DNA of 64,000 nucleotides, taken from assembly GCF_021728395.1 (NCBI RefSeq), contig NZ_JAKKCM010000006.1, forward strand, positions 124,001 to 188,000. The letters are read 5' to 3'. Position 1 is the first letter of the stretch, and the number at the start of each line of letters is the position of its first letter. The translations under genes were made by a program, and so were the position numbers. Source of the stretch: Vibrio sp. J1-1 (GTDB lineage Bacteria > Pseudomonadota > Gammaproteobacteria > Enterobacterales > Vibrionaceae). Below the pieces are notes generated by a model, which was given only the letters and a program-made list of their open reading frames with translations, was not told the origin of the DNA and did no database searches. This document shows positions 9,574 to 18,524 of this stretch, one piece after another.

Positions 9574-11409
9574 TTACTGTCGATATGGGAACACAAGCTC
9601 AACCACACAGCCGTGCGGCGTAGTCGAATAGATAAGAAACTCACCACCGTGTAATTCCATTACATCACGACAAATTGCCAGCCCCAATCCAAGCCCTTCC
9701 GCTTTATTACTCACAAATGCTTGAGTAGGGTTTTCTTGCTGTAACCCAGTGCCATTATCCAGTACACGAATGGAGAGCTGATTCGCCTGATAGTCACAAT
9801 GCAGAACAATTTTACCTTGATAACTGGAAGAGTGATATTTCTCCTCAAACAAAGCACAAGCATCAATCGCGTTGTTGATCACATTAACAAAAACCTGTTG
9901 CACGCCCACAGCATCTGCCAGTATGGGATGCGTCTCTCCTTCCGAACTGGTTACGATGGATACATTCTGCTTTTGCAGTCGGAAGTGAAGCAGCTCAATC
10001 GTGTCATCAATTAACGCTTGAATATCACACGGCGCTTTATCGACACTGCGTTTACGAATTAAGGTTCTCAAGCGCTGAATGATCGCATCGGCTCTTTCTA
10101 CTTGTCCCTGTATTTTCTCCAGTACAGGAACAATATCTTCATGCGGACGCTTCTTAGCCAAGCGAAGTAGCCCACCCTCGCTATAATTACGAATCGCCGC
10201 CAACGGCTGGTTCAGCTCATGGGCCAGACTGCTGCCAATTTCTCCGACAATCGCCACTCTCTGCGAATGCTCTAACTGCTCGCTTTTTTCTTTTAGCCTT
10301 AGCAACGTCTGCTCCAACGCCTGTTTGCTTTTACTGAAACGATACTCAAGCCAAAAATGGTAAGCGTTCAGCACTATCACGAAAATAAATAGTGCCCACG
10401 CCCATTCCTGATGGTTCCGCAACCAGCGCAGCGCATCCTGCCACCATGGCTGTTGTAACGGATGAAGATCTAATGCCTGGTAGAGTTTATCAATGCTCAA
10501 CAAACTCACTGGTGACGTCCAACCAGACGCGCCAGCAGCAACAATGGCAGGATGTTCTGGCGGCATAGCAAGCAACTCCTGAGCGACTTTTTTCGCCAGA
10601 AGAGAGGAGACTCGCTCTGTTTTGGCAAATGACCAATTGGGATAAAGTGGAGTCGAAACCGCACAGGAAGAATGGTCATTCGGCTGTTGATTTAAAACTC
10701 GGAAATCGCCTTGCTGTAACAGACCTTCATGTTGCATCTTCTCAAGTAAACACGAGGGGACGACCGCCGCTTCCACATTGCCATCACGCAATTGGTAGAG
10801 GTTAGCGTCAATAGGAAAACCGAGATAGCGAACATCAGCAAAAAAGTCATTCGGATCCAACCCCATTTCCACAATTTGGTAGCGCAGCGTTAAGTAACCA
10901 CCAAAGGCTTTTTCTGATACCGCTGCTACTGGTAAACCCGATACATCTTGCAATGTTTGATAGCTTGAAGCGGCACGAACCACCAGCGCTGATCCAATAC
11001 CGTAGTTCGAGTTTTGTGGAGCGCGGCTGGTCAGTGTTGCCATCCAGGAAAGCTCGTATTGCCTGGCTAATCGTACCGCTTGGCCGGGGTTGGTTACGAT
11101 GAAATCCATAGTCTGAAATTTCACCGCCCCTCCCATTTCATCTAAGTTCAGAGGGTGAAGGACAAAGTGGACATCAGAGATGTGTTTATTCAACCAATCA
11201 ACAGTCGGTTGCCACCTCTGCTTCGCATAAAGATGACCACGTATCGCCAAAACACCAACGTCAACTTTCTGCATAACTTCATTCTGCGTCCCATCCGGCT
11301 GTTTAACGCCTTGTTGCTCAGTTTGTAACAAGGAAGTTGCCTGAACAAAAGAGGAGAATAAAGCCAAGAAAAGAATCCTAAAATGACACAAAAGCGACGT
11401 TTTTTTCAT
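9574..11409 (-). CDS. ttrS: Tetrathionate sensor histidine kinase TtrS
   Basis: 611 aa. A signal/membrane segment at about 5-25 is followed by a periplasmic PhnD-like substrate-binding domain (about 45-320; DVGVLAIRGHLYAKQRWQPTVDW and the conserved FVTNPGQAV), a membrane helix at about 343-360, a short coiled coil, a HisKA domain with phospho-acceptor H397 in LAHELNQPLAAIRN, and a HATPase_c domain (NVINNAIDA N-box, DNGTGL, GLGLGLAICRDV). This is the TtrS architecture that detects periplasmic tetrathionate and phosphorylates TtrR. Divergent from ttrB; the 179-bp shared region carries FNR-like and TtrR-like sites. Confidence 0.9.
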   Translation of the reverse strand: MKKTSLLCHFRILFLALFSSFVQATSLLQTEQQGVKQPDGTQNEVMQKVDVGVLAIRGHLYAKQRWQPTVDWLNKHISDVHFVLHPLNLDEMGGAVKFQTMDFIVTNPGQAVRLARQYELSWMATLTSRAPQNSNYGIGSALVVRAASSYQTLQDVSGLPVAAVSEKAFGGYLTLRYQIVEMGLDPNDFFADVRYLGFPIDANLYQLRDGNVEAAVVPSCLLEKMQHEGLLQQGDFRVLNQQPNDHSSCAVSTPLYPNWSFAKTERVSSLLAKKVAQELLAMPPEHPAIVAAGASGWTSPVSLLSIDKLYQALDLHPLQQPWWQDALRWLRNHQEWAWALFIFVIVLNAYHFWLEYRFSKSKQALEQTLLRLKEKSEQLEHSQRVAIVGEIGSSLAHELNQPLAAIRNYSEGGLLRLAKKRPHEDIVPVLEKIQGQVERADAIIQRLRTLIRKRSVDKAPCDIQALIDDTIELLHFRLQKQNVSIVTSSEGETHPILADAVGVQQVFVNVINNAIDACALFEEKYHSSSYQGKIVLHCDYQANQLSIRVLDNGTGLQQENPTQAFVSNKAEGLGLGLAICRDVMELHGGEFLIYSTTPHGCVVELVFPYRQ

Positions 11410-11476
11410 GATGTGGTCGAATCTTCCCTTAGCAAATGATGGAACAAGAATAACAGCTACATTCCCTAAACCGCAT

Positions 11477-11490
11477 TTGTTTTAGATCAA
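11477..11490. promoter_or_regulatory. FNR-like site in ttrS/ttrB divergent promoter
   Basis: TTGTT-TTAG-ATCAA matches the FNR consensus TTGAT-N4-ATCAA with one mismatch in the left half. It overlaps a second inverted repeat, AGATCAA-GT-TTGATCT (11484-11499). Anaerobic control by FNR is known for tetrathionate reductase genes in Salmonella; the assignment here is inference. Confidence 0.5.
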
Positions 11491-11502
11491 GTTTGATCTG
11501 GG

Positions 11503-11517
11503 TATGTGGAAATCCAC
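11503..11517. promoter_or_regulatory. Probable TtrR box upstream of ttrB
   Basis: TATGTGGAAATCCAC, containing the palindrome GTGGA-AA-TCCAC, lies 71 bp before the ttrB start codon. The same 15 bases occur at 16694-16708, 64 bp before the downstream cytochrome gene, and partial similarity continues for about 9 more bases. A site shared by two respiratory promoters next to a dedicated response regulator suggests TtrR binding. Confidence 0.6.
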
Positions 11518-11588
11518 TATATCGGCCTCTCGATGCATTTCTCACAATGGAATCAGTCAGTTCAAACACAACAAAAAGCAGGTGAGTT

Positions 11589-12356
11589 ATGGATTCCACC
11601 AAACGTCGCTTTCTCAGCGCAGTTACTGCTGGTGCTGCGCTAATCCCAATTGCTGGCATTGGCACTGCCACGGCGGAAAATGTCATTCGAAATAACCAAT
11701 CCCCCGACCGAAAGGGACAAGTCGGTAAGCGTTACGCCATGGTGATTGATTTACGTAAATGTGTTGGCTGCCAAGCGTGTACCGTTGGTTGCAGTATTGA
11801 AAACCAAGCGCCTATCGGTCAGTTTCGTACCACAGTGAAACAGTATGAAGTCACGCTCGATGATAGCTCAACAGCCACTCGAGAATCTAAAGCCTTTATG
11901 CTTCCTCGGCTTTGTAACCACTGTGACAATCCGCCGTGCGTGGCGGTTTGCCCGGTTCAGGCCACCTTTCAACGTGAAGATGGGATCGTTATGGTGGATA
12001 ACAGCCGCTGCGTCGCCTGTGCCTATTGCGTACAAGCCTGCCCTTATGACGCTCGCTTCATTAATGAAGACACTCTGACTGCAGATAAATGCACCCTCTG
12101 CGCTCATCGTCTAGAACAAGGCTTGCTGCCTGCTTGCGTAGAAACCTGTGTGGGCGGCGCTCGTATAATTGGCGATTTAAATGACCCATCCAGTGAAATC
12201 CGCCGCTTAGTCTCGGAACATCAACAAGATATGAAAGTGCTTAAACCCAACCAAAGTACCAAACCACACGTGTTTTATATCAGCATGGATGAACGCTTTA
12301 CTCATCACATAGACGGACAACCTGCCATTTATGACCCACAAGGAGAACACGTATGA
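11589..12356 (+). CDS. ttrB: Tetrathionate reductase iron-sulfur subunit TtrB
   Basis: 255-aa periplasmic electron-transfer subunit. The N-terminus has a twin-arginine-type signal (KRRFLSAVTAGAA, residues 4-30). The mature protein carries four cysteine groups of the four-[4Fe-4S] DmsB/PhsB type: CVGCQACTVGC, CNHCDNPPCVAVCP, CVACAYCVQACP, and CTLCAHR with CVETC. It passes electrons from TtrC to the molybdenum subunit TtrA. First gene of ttrBCA; its stop overlaps the ttrC start by ATGA. Preceded by FNR-like and TtrR-like sites. Confidence 0.93.
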   Translation: MDSTKRRFLSAVTAGAALIPIAGIGTATAENVIRNNQSPDRKGQVGKRYAMVIDLRKCVGCQACTVGCSIENQAPIGQFRTTVKQYEVTLDDSSTATRESKAFMLPRLCNHCDNPPCVAVCPVQATFQREDGIVMVDNSRCVACAYCVQACPYDARFINEDTLTADKCTLCAHRLEQGLLPACVETCVGGARIIGDLNDPSSEIRRLVSEHQQDMKVLKPNQSTKPHVFYISMDERFTHHIDGQPAIYDPQGEHV

Positions 12357-13483
12357 ACATAACTGAAGTGTTGGTCCAACCTCAAACGATGGCTTGGCTC
12401 CCGTGGGCAGTACAGTATTTCTTCTATATTGGTTCTGCTTATGCAGCAGCCATTTTGTTCTTGATCGCTTTACTATTTGAGCAGTACACCAGCCATCAGC
12501 TCCGTGCTGCATTGGTACTAACGTTGGCGATCGGCGCTATCGTCGGACCGCTGGCGTTAACTGGCGATCTTCATCAACCAGGCCGCGCATGGCAATTTTA
12601 CGCGCACATTACACCGTGGTCATGGATGTCGTTAGGCTCACTTTTCCTGCCTATTTTTTCTGGTTTAGCCGTGATGACAGCATGGCTGTATCTGCGTCAG
12701 GATCTGATCGCTTTGCGCGAACGACCAGGTAAAGTCTTGTCGTTGCTGTCTAAACTGTCGCTTGGCGAATGGGCGATCTCACGCAGAGCTATGCTGACGA
12801 TATCTATGATCACTGTGTTTTCTGGCTTAACCATCGCGCTATACACAGGGGCTGAAATCGCCGTGGTTCAATCCCGCTCTTTATGGCACCAACCTGCTTC
12901 ATCCATCCTTTGGTTCGTCACGTCGTTCATGGGGGCGGTTGGTTTTGCTCTACTGATTTGGTTGCTACTACCAAGCCACTCAAAAGTCCTCACTTCCGGA
13001 GATAGCAACTTACTGAAAAAGTCATTGGTAACGAGCGGCGGCTTAACGCTGATCCTGCTGCCAATTTGGGCATCCAATAACTCGGCATTCTCGCTCTATT
13101 CAAGCAACCAGTGGGTACAAAGCATTGCCCTGCTTACGTTGGTGATTCTAGGCAATGTTTTGAGCACGTTCATTACGCTGCGAGACAGCAACAGATCAAC
13201 AATGTCTCACTTTCGCCAAATGACAGCGCTGCTGTGCCTTTCGCTGATAACTCTGGCAAGCGCGTGGTTGGTTCGTTGGTTCACGATTATGGAAGTGCAG
13301 ACCATCGCTAAATTCGATGCTGGTCTGTACCCGTATCAATTGACCATGGATGGAAATGGCTGGCTAGGCATTATTGGCATGCTCGGATTGTGGCTAGCAC
13401 TCGCATTACTCGGCTCAGAACTTGTTCAGCCGAAGCAAAATACCAAAAACCAAACGACTTCACTCACCTTAACCGAACGCTAA
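12353..13483 (+). CDS. ttrC: Tetrathionate reductase membrane subunit TtrC (NrfD family)
   Basis: 376-aa integral membrane protein with about nine hydrophobic segments, of the NrfD/PsrC quinol-oxidising family. Recognisable early features are LPWAVQYFFYIGSAYAAAI in the first helix and GDLHQPGRAWQFYAHITPWSWMS, the usual quinol-site region of TtrC/PsrC proteins. It oxidises menaquinol or ubiquinol and hands electrons to TtrB. The start overlaps the ttrB stop by 4 nt, indicating translational coupling, and ttrA begins 17 bp after its stop. The C-terminal tail (about 360-376) is polar. Confidence 0.92.
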   Translation: MNITEVLVQPQTMAWLPWAVQYFFYIGSAYAAAILFLIALLFEQYTSHQLRAALVLTLAIGAIVGPLALTGDLHQPGRAWQFYAHITPWSWMSLGSLFLPIFSGLAVMTAWLYLRQDLIALRERPGKVLSLLSKLSLGEWAISRRAMLTISMITVFSGLTIALYTGAEIAVVQSRSLWHQPASSILWFVTSFMGAVGFALLIWLLLPSHSKVLTSGDSNLLKKSLVTSGGLTLILLPIWASNNSAFSLYSSNQWVQSIALLTLVILGNVLSTFITLRDSNRSTMSHFRQMTALLCLSLITLASAWLVRWFTIMEVQTIAKFDAGLYPYQLTMDGNGWLGIIGMLGLWLALALLGSELVQPKQNTKNQTTSLTLTER

Positions 13484-13500
13484 TTAAAGAGGATTTCACT

Positions 13501-16500
13501 ATGGATAACAAACGCCGTCAGTTTTTGAAATCAGGCCTAGCAGTAGGCGGACTTAGCGCATTCGCTGCGGGTTATGCCACCACCACTAAACATATGGTTG
13601 AAGGTGTGCTTGAAGGAACAGCGGGTAAAAAAACTCGCGATAGTCACCACGGCAACTCTCTGGAACCTGAATACACAGTCAGTGACAACGGCAACTTGGT
13701 CCCAAACTCGAATCAACGCGTTGCGCCGTCTATGTGCTTTGGCTGCTGGTCCTTGTGTGGGTTACGCGTTCGCATTGATAACCGCACTGACGAGATTTTA
13801 CGTATCAGTGGCAACCCTTATCACCCACTTTCCCAACAGCACCCAACTCCTTTCGAGACTCCGGTAAAAGACGCCTATTTAAACTTGACGGGAGAAGCTG
13901 GTCTTGAAGGTCGTTCAACGGCGTGTGCGCGTGGCAATGGGATGCTAGAAATTCGTAACAGCCCGTACCGCATCACCCAGCCCCTCAAACGAGTAGGAAA
14001 ACGAGGCGAAGGGAAATGGATGCCGATTAGCTATGAACAGTTGATTGAAGAAGTCGTCGAAGGAGGTGACCTATTTGGTGAAGGCCATGTCGATGGTCTG
14101 CGTGCAATTCGAGATTTAAAGACGCCAGTGGATCCTAACAATCCAGAATATGGTCCAAAAGCCAATCAATTATTGATGACCAATGCGGGAAACGAAGGGA
14201 GAGACGACATCTTCAAACGTTTCGCTTTCAACAGTTATGGGACACGTAACTTCGGTCACCACGGTTCATATTGTGGCTACGCTTTCCGTGCAGGCAGCGG
14301 CGCATTCATGAATGATTTAGATAAGTTCGCCCATTTGAAGCCAGATTTTGACAACGCGGAATACATTATCTTCATCGGTATGTCGCCCGCTCAAGCCGGT
14401 AATCCATTTAAACGTCAGGCTAGCCAACTCGCTAATGCTCGAACCAATGGTAATTTGGAGTACACCATCATCACCCCAAGTTTGCCTGCGGGATCATCAA
14501 GTTTAGCTGCCGGTGACAATAACCACTGGATTCCGATCAAACCGGGTAGTGACTCCGCATTGGTACTTGGCATGATCCAGTGGATTATTGAAAACCAACG
14601 TTACAATAAAACCTTTTTAGCACAACCCGGGGCTAAAGCGATGAAACGTGCTGAAACCGCACACTGGTGTAATGCAACGCACCTGGTGATCAGCGATGAG
14701 CAACACCCTAGAAACGGGACTTTTTTACGCGCATCAGACCTAGGCTTGCCTTTCGAAGGGGGCACACTGTCAGAGTCCGACCCGTATGTCATTATCGATT
14801 CCCAAAGCGGTGAATTTGGTGTTCACATCCAAACGGATGAAGCCGCTCTGTTTGTCGATAAAACTGTGGCACTGGAATCGGGTGAGGTCCGCGTAAAGTC
14901 TTCTTTGCAAAGACTCAAAGAAGAGGCCTTTAAATACAACCTTGAGTTCTACAGCCAGCAATGTGAAATCCCTGTGGAGCAAATTGTAAAGTTGGCGAAG
15001 CGCTTCACTAGTCACGGAACAAAAGCCGTCGTCGATACCCACGGTGGCAACATGCACACTAACGGGTTCTATAACGCTTTCACCATCATGATGCTTAACG
15101 CACTGATTGGTAATATCAACATGAAAGGCGGCGCGATGGCGAAAGCAGGTGGCTACCCAACATCCGCTAACGGGCCGCGCTATGACTTTACCCAATTTCC
15201 CGGCAAGGTCGCTCCAAAAGGTGTTTTTCTCTCTCGCAGTAAATTTCCGTACCACAAGACCAGTGAGTATAAACGCCGCGTTGAAGCGGGTGAGTCCCCT
15301 TACCCAACTCGCGCGCCTTGGTATCCATTCGCGGCACCATTGCTGACTGAACACCTGTCTGCTGCAATCGATGGGTACCCATACCGAGTCAAAGCCTGGG
15401 TCAACCATATGGCGAACCCGATGTATGGCGTACCTGGTTTAAAAACGCTATTGGAAGACAAGCTCAAAGATCCGCAGCAACTTGGCTTGATAGTCTCTGT
15501 CGATGCGTTTATCAACGAAACCACCGCGCTGTCGGACTATATTGTGCCAGACACCGTCACCTATGAAAGCTGGGGTATGGCGACACCGTGGCATGGCGTG
15601 CAAGTGAAAGCCATCACAGCTCGCTGGCCGATTGTGGTGGGGCGTACGGATAAAACGGTCGATGGTCGCTCGATTTGCTTAGAGAACTTTTTGATCGATA
15701 TCGCCAAGAAAATGCAACTGGGCGGATTTGGTGACAAAGCAATTCCGGACGCACAAGGCAATTGGCACAGTCTGCATAGCGCCGAAGATTTTTACCTACG
15801 ATCTGCGGCAAACTTAGCCTACGTAAAAGGCGGCGTACCTGACGTTTCAGCGGAAGATATTGCTTGGTCAGGGTTAGAGCGTTTGATGCCAACGATGCAA
15901 AAAACGTTAACAGCAGATGAGATGAAACGCGTGGCCTTTATTTTTGCTCGTGGCGGGCGCTTTGAAAATGCGACTGAAGCCTATCAAGGCGAACAAATGA
16001 AACATAAGTGGACACGTCCAGTCGCGATATGGAATGAGCGTGTCGGCAGCGCAAGAAACACCATGACTGGTGATTTCTACACAGGCTGTCCGACATGGCA
16101 TCCGCAAAAACTGGCGGACGGTACGCCTTTGGAGGAACAGTACCCTAGATCTGAGTGGCCATTCCGTCTGATGAATTTTAAATCCAACATTCATAGTGCC
16201 GTATCCAATTTATCACCCAGGTTGAACTCCATCAAAGGGGTGAATCCGGTGTACATCCACCCTATCGATGCTGAACGAGCTGGGATTAAAACCGGAGACG
16301 AGTTTATTATCCAAACCCCATCAGCCAGTAGTAAAGCACTCGCGATGGTGGTCAGTGGCATTCGCCAGGGGACTCTCGGATTTGAGCATGGGTTTGGCCA
16401 TACAGAGCTGGGACAACGCGCGCACTGGATTGGCGATAAGCAGCAACCAATTCAAACTCGCAGACAGGACGGAGTCAACATCAACGACATCGGTTTAATT

Positions 16501-16593
16501 GACCCAACCCGAGAAGGGAAAGGCGTTTTGCTGGATTGGGTCGTTGGCGCTGCGGCACGTCAATCCCTGCCCGCTAAGATTGTAAAAGCTTAA
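13501..16593 (+). CDS. ttrA: Tetrathionate reductase molybdopterin subunit TtrA
   Basis: 1030 aa from the ATG at 13501, chosen because AGAGGA lies 8 nt upstream and the product then begins with a Tat signal (KRRQFLKSG at residues 4-12). A longer reading frame into ttrC lacks this. It is a DMSO-reductase-superfamily catalytic subunit: an N-terminal [4Fe-4S] binding group CFGCWSLCG plus STACARGNG, bis-MGD domains, and a candidate molybdenum-ligand C258 in HHGSYCGYAF. It reduces tetrathionate to thiosulfate in the periplasm as the terminal anaerobic oxidoreductase. Last gene of ttrBCA; length is close to Salmonella TtrA. Confidence 0.93.
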   Translation: MDNKRRQFLKSGLAVGGLSAFAAGYATTTKHMVEGVLEGTAGKKTRDSHHGNSLEPEYTVSDNGNLVPNSNQRVAPSMCFGCWSLCGLRVRIDNRTDEILRISGNPYHPLSQQHPTPFETPVKDAYLNLTGEAGLEGRSTACARGNGMLEIRNSPYRITQPLKRVGKRGEGKWMPISYEQLIEEVVEGGDLFGEGHVDGLRAIRDLKTPVDPNNPEYGPKANQLLMTNAGNEGRDDIFKRFAFNSYGTRNFGHHGSYCGYAFRAGSGAFMNDLDKFAHLKPDFDNAEYIIFIGMSPAQAGNPFKRQASQLANARTNGNLEYTIITPSLPAGSSSLAAGDNNHWIPIKPGSDSALVLGMIQWIIENQRYNKTFLAQPGAKAMKRAETAHWCNATHLVISDEQHPRNGTFLRASDLGLPFEGGTLSESDPYVIIDSQSGEFGVHIQTDEAALFVDKTVALESGEVRVKSSLQRLKEEAFKYNLEFYSQQCEIPVEQIVKLAKRFTSHGTKAVVDTHGGNMHTNGFYNAFTIMMLNALIGNINMKGGAMAKAGGYPTSANGPRYDFTQFPGKVAPKGVFLSRSKFPYHKTSEYKRRVEAGESPYPTRAPWYPFAAPLLTEHLSAAIDGYPYRVKAWVNHMANPMYGVPGLKTLLEDKLKDPQQLGLIVSVDAFINETTALSDYIVPDTVTYESWGMATPWHGVQVKAITARWPIVVGRTDKTVDGRSICLENFLIDIAKKMQLGGFGDKAIPDAQGNWHSLHSAEDFYLRSAANLAYVKGGVPDVSAEDIAWSGLERLMPTMQKTLTADEMKRVAFIFARGGRFENATEAYQGEQMKHKWTRPVAIWNERVGSARNTMTGDFYTGCPTWHPQKLADGTPLEEQYPRSEWPFRLMNFKSNIHSAVSNLSPRLNSIKGVNPVYIHPIDAERAGIKTGDEFIIQTPSASSKALAMVVSGIRQGTLGFEHGFGHTELGQRAHWIGDKQQPIQTRRQDGVNINDIGLIDPTREGKGVLLDWVVGAAARQSLPAKIVKA

Positions 16594-16601
16594 CCAACGA
16601 G

Positions 16602-16624
16602 GGCTGTCCTTTGGGGCAGTCCGT
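16602..16624 (+). terminator. Possible terminator after ttrA
   Basis: GGGCTG and CAGTCC can pair around a short loop just past the ttrA stop, followed only by a T-rich stretch (TTCACATTTT). A weak intrinsic terminator is plausible. Confidence 0.4.
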
Positions 16625-16693
16625 TCACATTTTAATACTATGCCGCATACGGCATAGACCATTCTAGTGTTATCTCACGCTCTCAAAGTCAAA

Positions 16694-16708
16694 TATGTGG
16701 AAATCCAC
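16694..16708. promoter_or_regulatory. Second probable TtrR box, upstream of the cytochrome pair
   Basis: Fifteen bases identical to 11503-11517 (TATGTGGAAATCCAC), at nearly the same distance from the start codon of the following gene (64 versus 71 bp). This suggests that ttrBCA and the two cytochrome genes share one regulator. Confidence 0.6.
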
Positions 16709-16772
16709 AATACCGCCATTTATTGATAAAGAAGACAATATTGTGATTATAAAAACGACAAAGTGAGTCAGC

Positions 16773-17384
16773 ATGTCAAAAGTTATTTCAGTGGTCACAG
16801 CCTGTTTGCTGGCCACTACAATGGGCGCTAACGCCTCGTCTATTCCCGAAAAGGTCGGCGTATGTAGCGGCTGCCATGGTCAAGATGGTATGGGCCAGGC
16901 CAATATCGCGCCTATGATTGCCGGTTTAAACGAAAATTACCTCAACACTCAAATAGAACTCTTCCTTAGTGGCGAGCGACAAAATGTAGTCATGCAAGGT
17001 ATGGCTCAAGAGCTAAACGATCCTAGTGTTCGTAAAGAGGTACTTGAATACTACGCGAGCCTGCCAAGTTATGAGTTCTCAAACCCAGAGAAACGCGGTG
17101 ACCAAGCCAACATTCGCAGCCCTTATCGTAAGCTAATCTTTCAGGGAGATTGGGATCGCAACATTCCCGCTTGTGCAACTTGTCATGGTGCCAGCGGTAT
17201 GGGGGTCGACAAGTTCCCTCGCCTAGCTAGTCAACATGCCGACTATTTAAAAGCACAATTAATGGCGTGGAAAAATGGCACTCGTAATGGTGACCCGCTC
17301 AATATGATGAGCTCCATTGCAAAGAATCTCACCAATAAAGAGATTGAAAATCTTTCCCACTACTTTGCCTCGTTACGTTATTAG
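16773..17384 (+). CDS. Periplasmic dihaem cytochrome c (c4/TsdB-like)
   Basis: 203 aa. A Sec signal peptide at residues 1-21 ends at GANA-SS. Two c-type haem motifs, CSGCH at 31-35 and CATCH at 134-138, lie in two similar lobes, each followed by a glycine-rich GMG turn. This is the cytochrome c4/TsdB arrangement. It is followed after 8 bp by a TsdA-like dihaem protein, so the likely role is to exchange electrons with that enzyme and the membrane respiratory chain. The tsdB name is inferred from context; generic cytochrome c4 proteins look similar. Confidence 0.85.
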   Translation: MSKVISVVTACLLATTMGANASSIPEKVGVCSGCHGQDGMGQANIAPMIAGLNENYLNTQIELFLSGERQNVVMQGMAQELNDPSVRKEVLEYYASLPSYEFSNPEKRGDQANIRSPYRKLIFQGDWDRNIPACATCHGASGMGVDKFPRLASQHADYLKAQLMAWKNGTRNGDPLNMMSSIAKNLTNKEIENLSHYFASLRY

Positions 17385-17392
17385 GAGCAGAC

Positions 17393-18445
17393 ATGAAACG
17401 TTTCTATTCTTTATTTGTGTTACCTGTCATTTCTGCAGCTGCGATAGCGAACGAGCCATTACCTGATCGCCAAAAAGAGCTGCCGGCAGTTGAAAAAGAA
17501 GCCCCGAGTGAGTATCTGAAGCCACGCGACCTCAGCACCATAGCCAATACGGAATTTGGTCAGCAAGTAAAACGCGGCTATTCGCTGTTTGTGAACTCTC
17601 AGCAAATGCGCGGAAAGTACGTGGGCAATGAGCAAAATTGTGTGAACTGCCATATGGAGGCAGGACGTAAACCCAATGCAGCACCATTATGGGCGGCCTA
17701 TATGGCGTACCCTGCTTATCGTAAGAAAAACGATCGTGTAAACAGTTACGCCGACCGTATCCAAGGTTGCTTCGAATACTCGATGAACGGCAAAGCGCCA
17801 GCTTATGACTCACCAGAAATCATCGCCCTAAGTGCTTACGCTTACTGGTTAGCAATGGGGGGCTTGCTTGACCAGCATGGTATGACCGATGAGCCGATTC
17901 CCGAGATAGATGCCAAAACACTACAAACGGGCGGAAAGGCACCAGATTTTCCTATGCCAGAAGCGATTGCTCTGGCGTTACCTGTAGAAGAACGCGGCAA
18001 GCTTGCCGGACGTGGCTACCCTAAAATCCCTGCGCCAGAGCAAGCACCATCACCTGAGCGAGGCGCATTGGTTTACGCAAAGAACTGCGAAACCTGCCAT
18101 AGCGTTGATGGTTCAGGCATTAAAGACAACGACGGTCACTCTTACATCCCACCACTGTGGGGGGCAAACGCCTATAACTGGGGCGCTGGCATGCACCGTA
18201 TCAACACCGCAGCCTACTTTATTTACGAGAATATGCCGCTTGGCAAGAGCGTACAGCTGACAGAACAGGAAGCTTGGGATGTGGCTGCGTACGTCAATAG
18301 TCATGAGCGTCCTCAAGACCCTCGTTTTAAAGGCAGTGTCGCCGCGAACGCTGAAAAGTACCACCAGCATCAAGGCTACTACGGAAAAACACTGAGCAGT
18401 AAACAAATGGGCGCCAATGCGTTTGAAAGCACTACTGTTAAATAA
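17393..18445 (+). CDS. tsdA: TsdA-like thiosulfate dehydrogenase / tetrathionate reductase
   Basis: 350-aa periplasmic dihaem cytochrome with a signal peptide at residues 1-19. First haem motif CVNCH at 83-87; second CETCH at 232-236. C126 in RIQGCFEYSMNG sits where TsdA enzymes carry the unusual cysteine axial ligand to the active-site haem; M281 in ENMPLGK is a candidate distal ligand of haem 2. TsdA interconverts thiosulfate and tetrathionate, with direction depending on the organism; in Campylobacter it acts as a tetrathionate reductase. Good RBS (AGGAG). Sharing a promoter box with ttrBCA favours a role in tetrathionate respiration or in recycling its product (inference). Confidence 0.82.
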   Translation: MKRFYSLFVLPVISAAAIANEPLPDRQKELPAVEKEAPSEYLKPRDLSTIANTEFGQQVKRGYSLFVNSQQMRGKYVGNEQNCVNCHMEAGRKPNAAPLWAAYMAYPAYRKKNDRVNSYADRIQGCFEYSMNGKAPAYDSPEIIALSAYAYWLAMGGLLDQHGMTDEPIPEIDAKTLQTGGKAPDFPMPEAIALALPVEERGKLAGRGYPKIPAPEQAPSPERGALVYAKNCETCHSVDGSGIKDNDGHSYIPPLWGANAYNWGAGMHRINTAAYFIYENMPLGKSVQLTEQEAWDVAAYVNSHERPQDPRFKGSVAANAEKYHQHQGYYGKTLSSKQMGANAFESTTVK

Positions 18446-18476
18446 AAAAGAGTGCTGAATAAAACAAAGGGGAGCG

Positions 18477-18508
18477 TCCAATTCTGGACACTCCCCTTGT
18501 AGTTTTTA
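18477..18508. terminator. Bidirectional terminator between tsdA and the GPH symporter gene
   Basis: Long stem AAGGGGAG-(C)-GTCC paired with GGAC-(A)-CTCCCCTT around a 6-nt loop. It lies between convergent genes, with A/T-rich flanks on both sides. Confidence 0.8.
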
Positions 18509-18524
18509 CTTAAAACTTGAGCTA

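Noticed and set aside
13390-13500. Extended start of ttrA overlapping ttrC
   Set aside because: The extension has no RBS and hides the twin-arginine signal; the ATG at 13501 has AGAGGA and gives the correct N-terminus.
14770-15408. 212-codon minus-strand frame inside ttrA
   Set aside because: Antisense shadow of a well-supported gene; no RBS or family signal.
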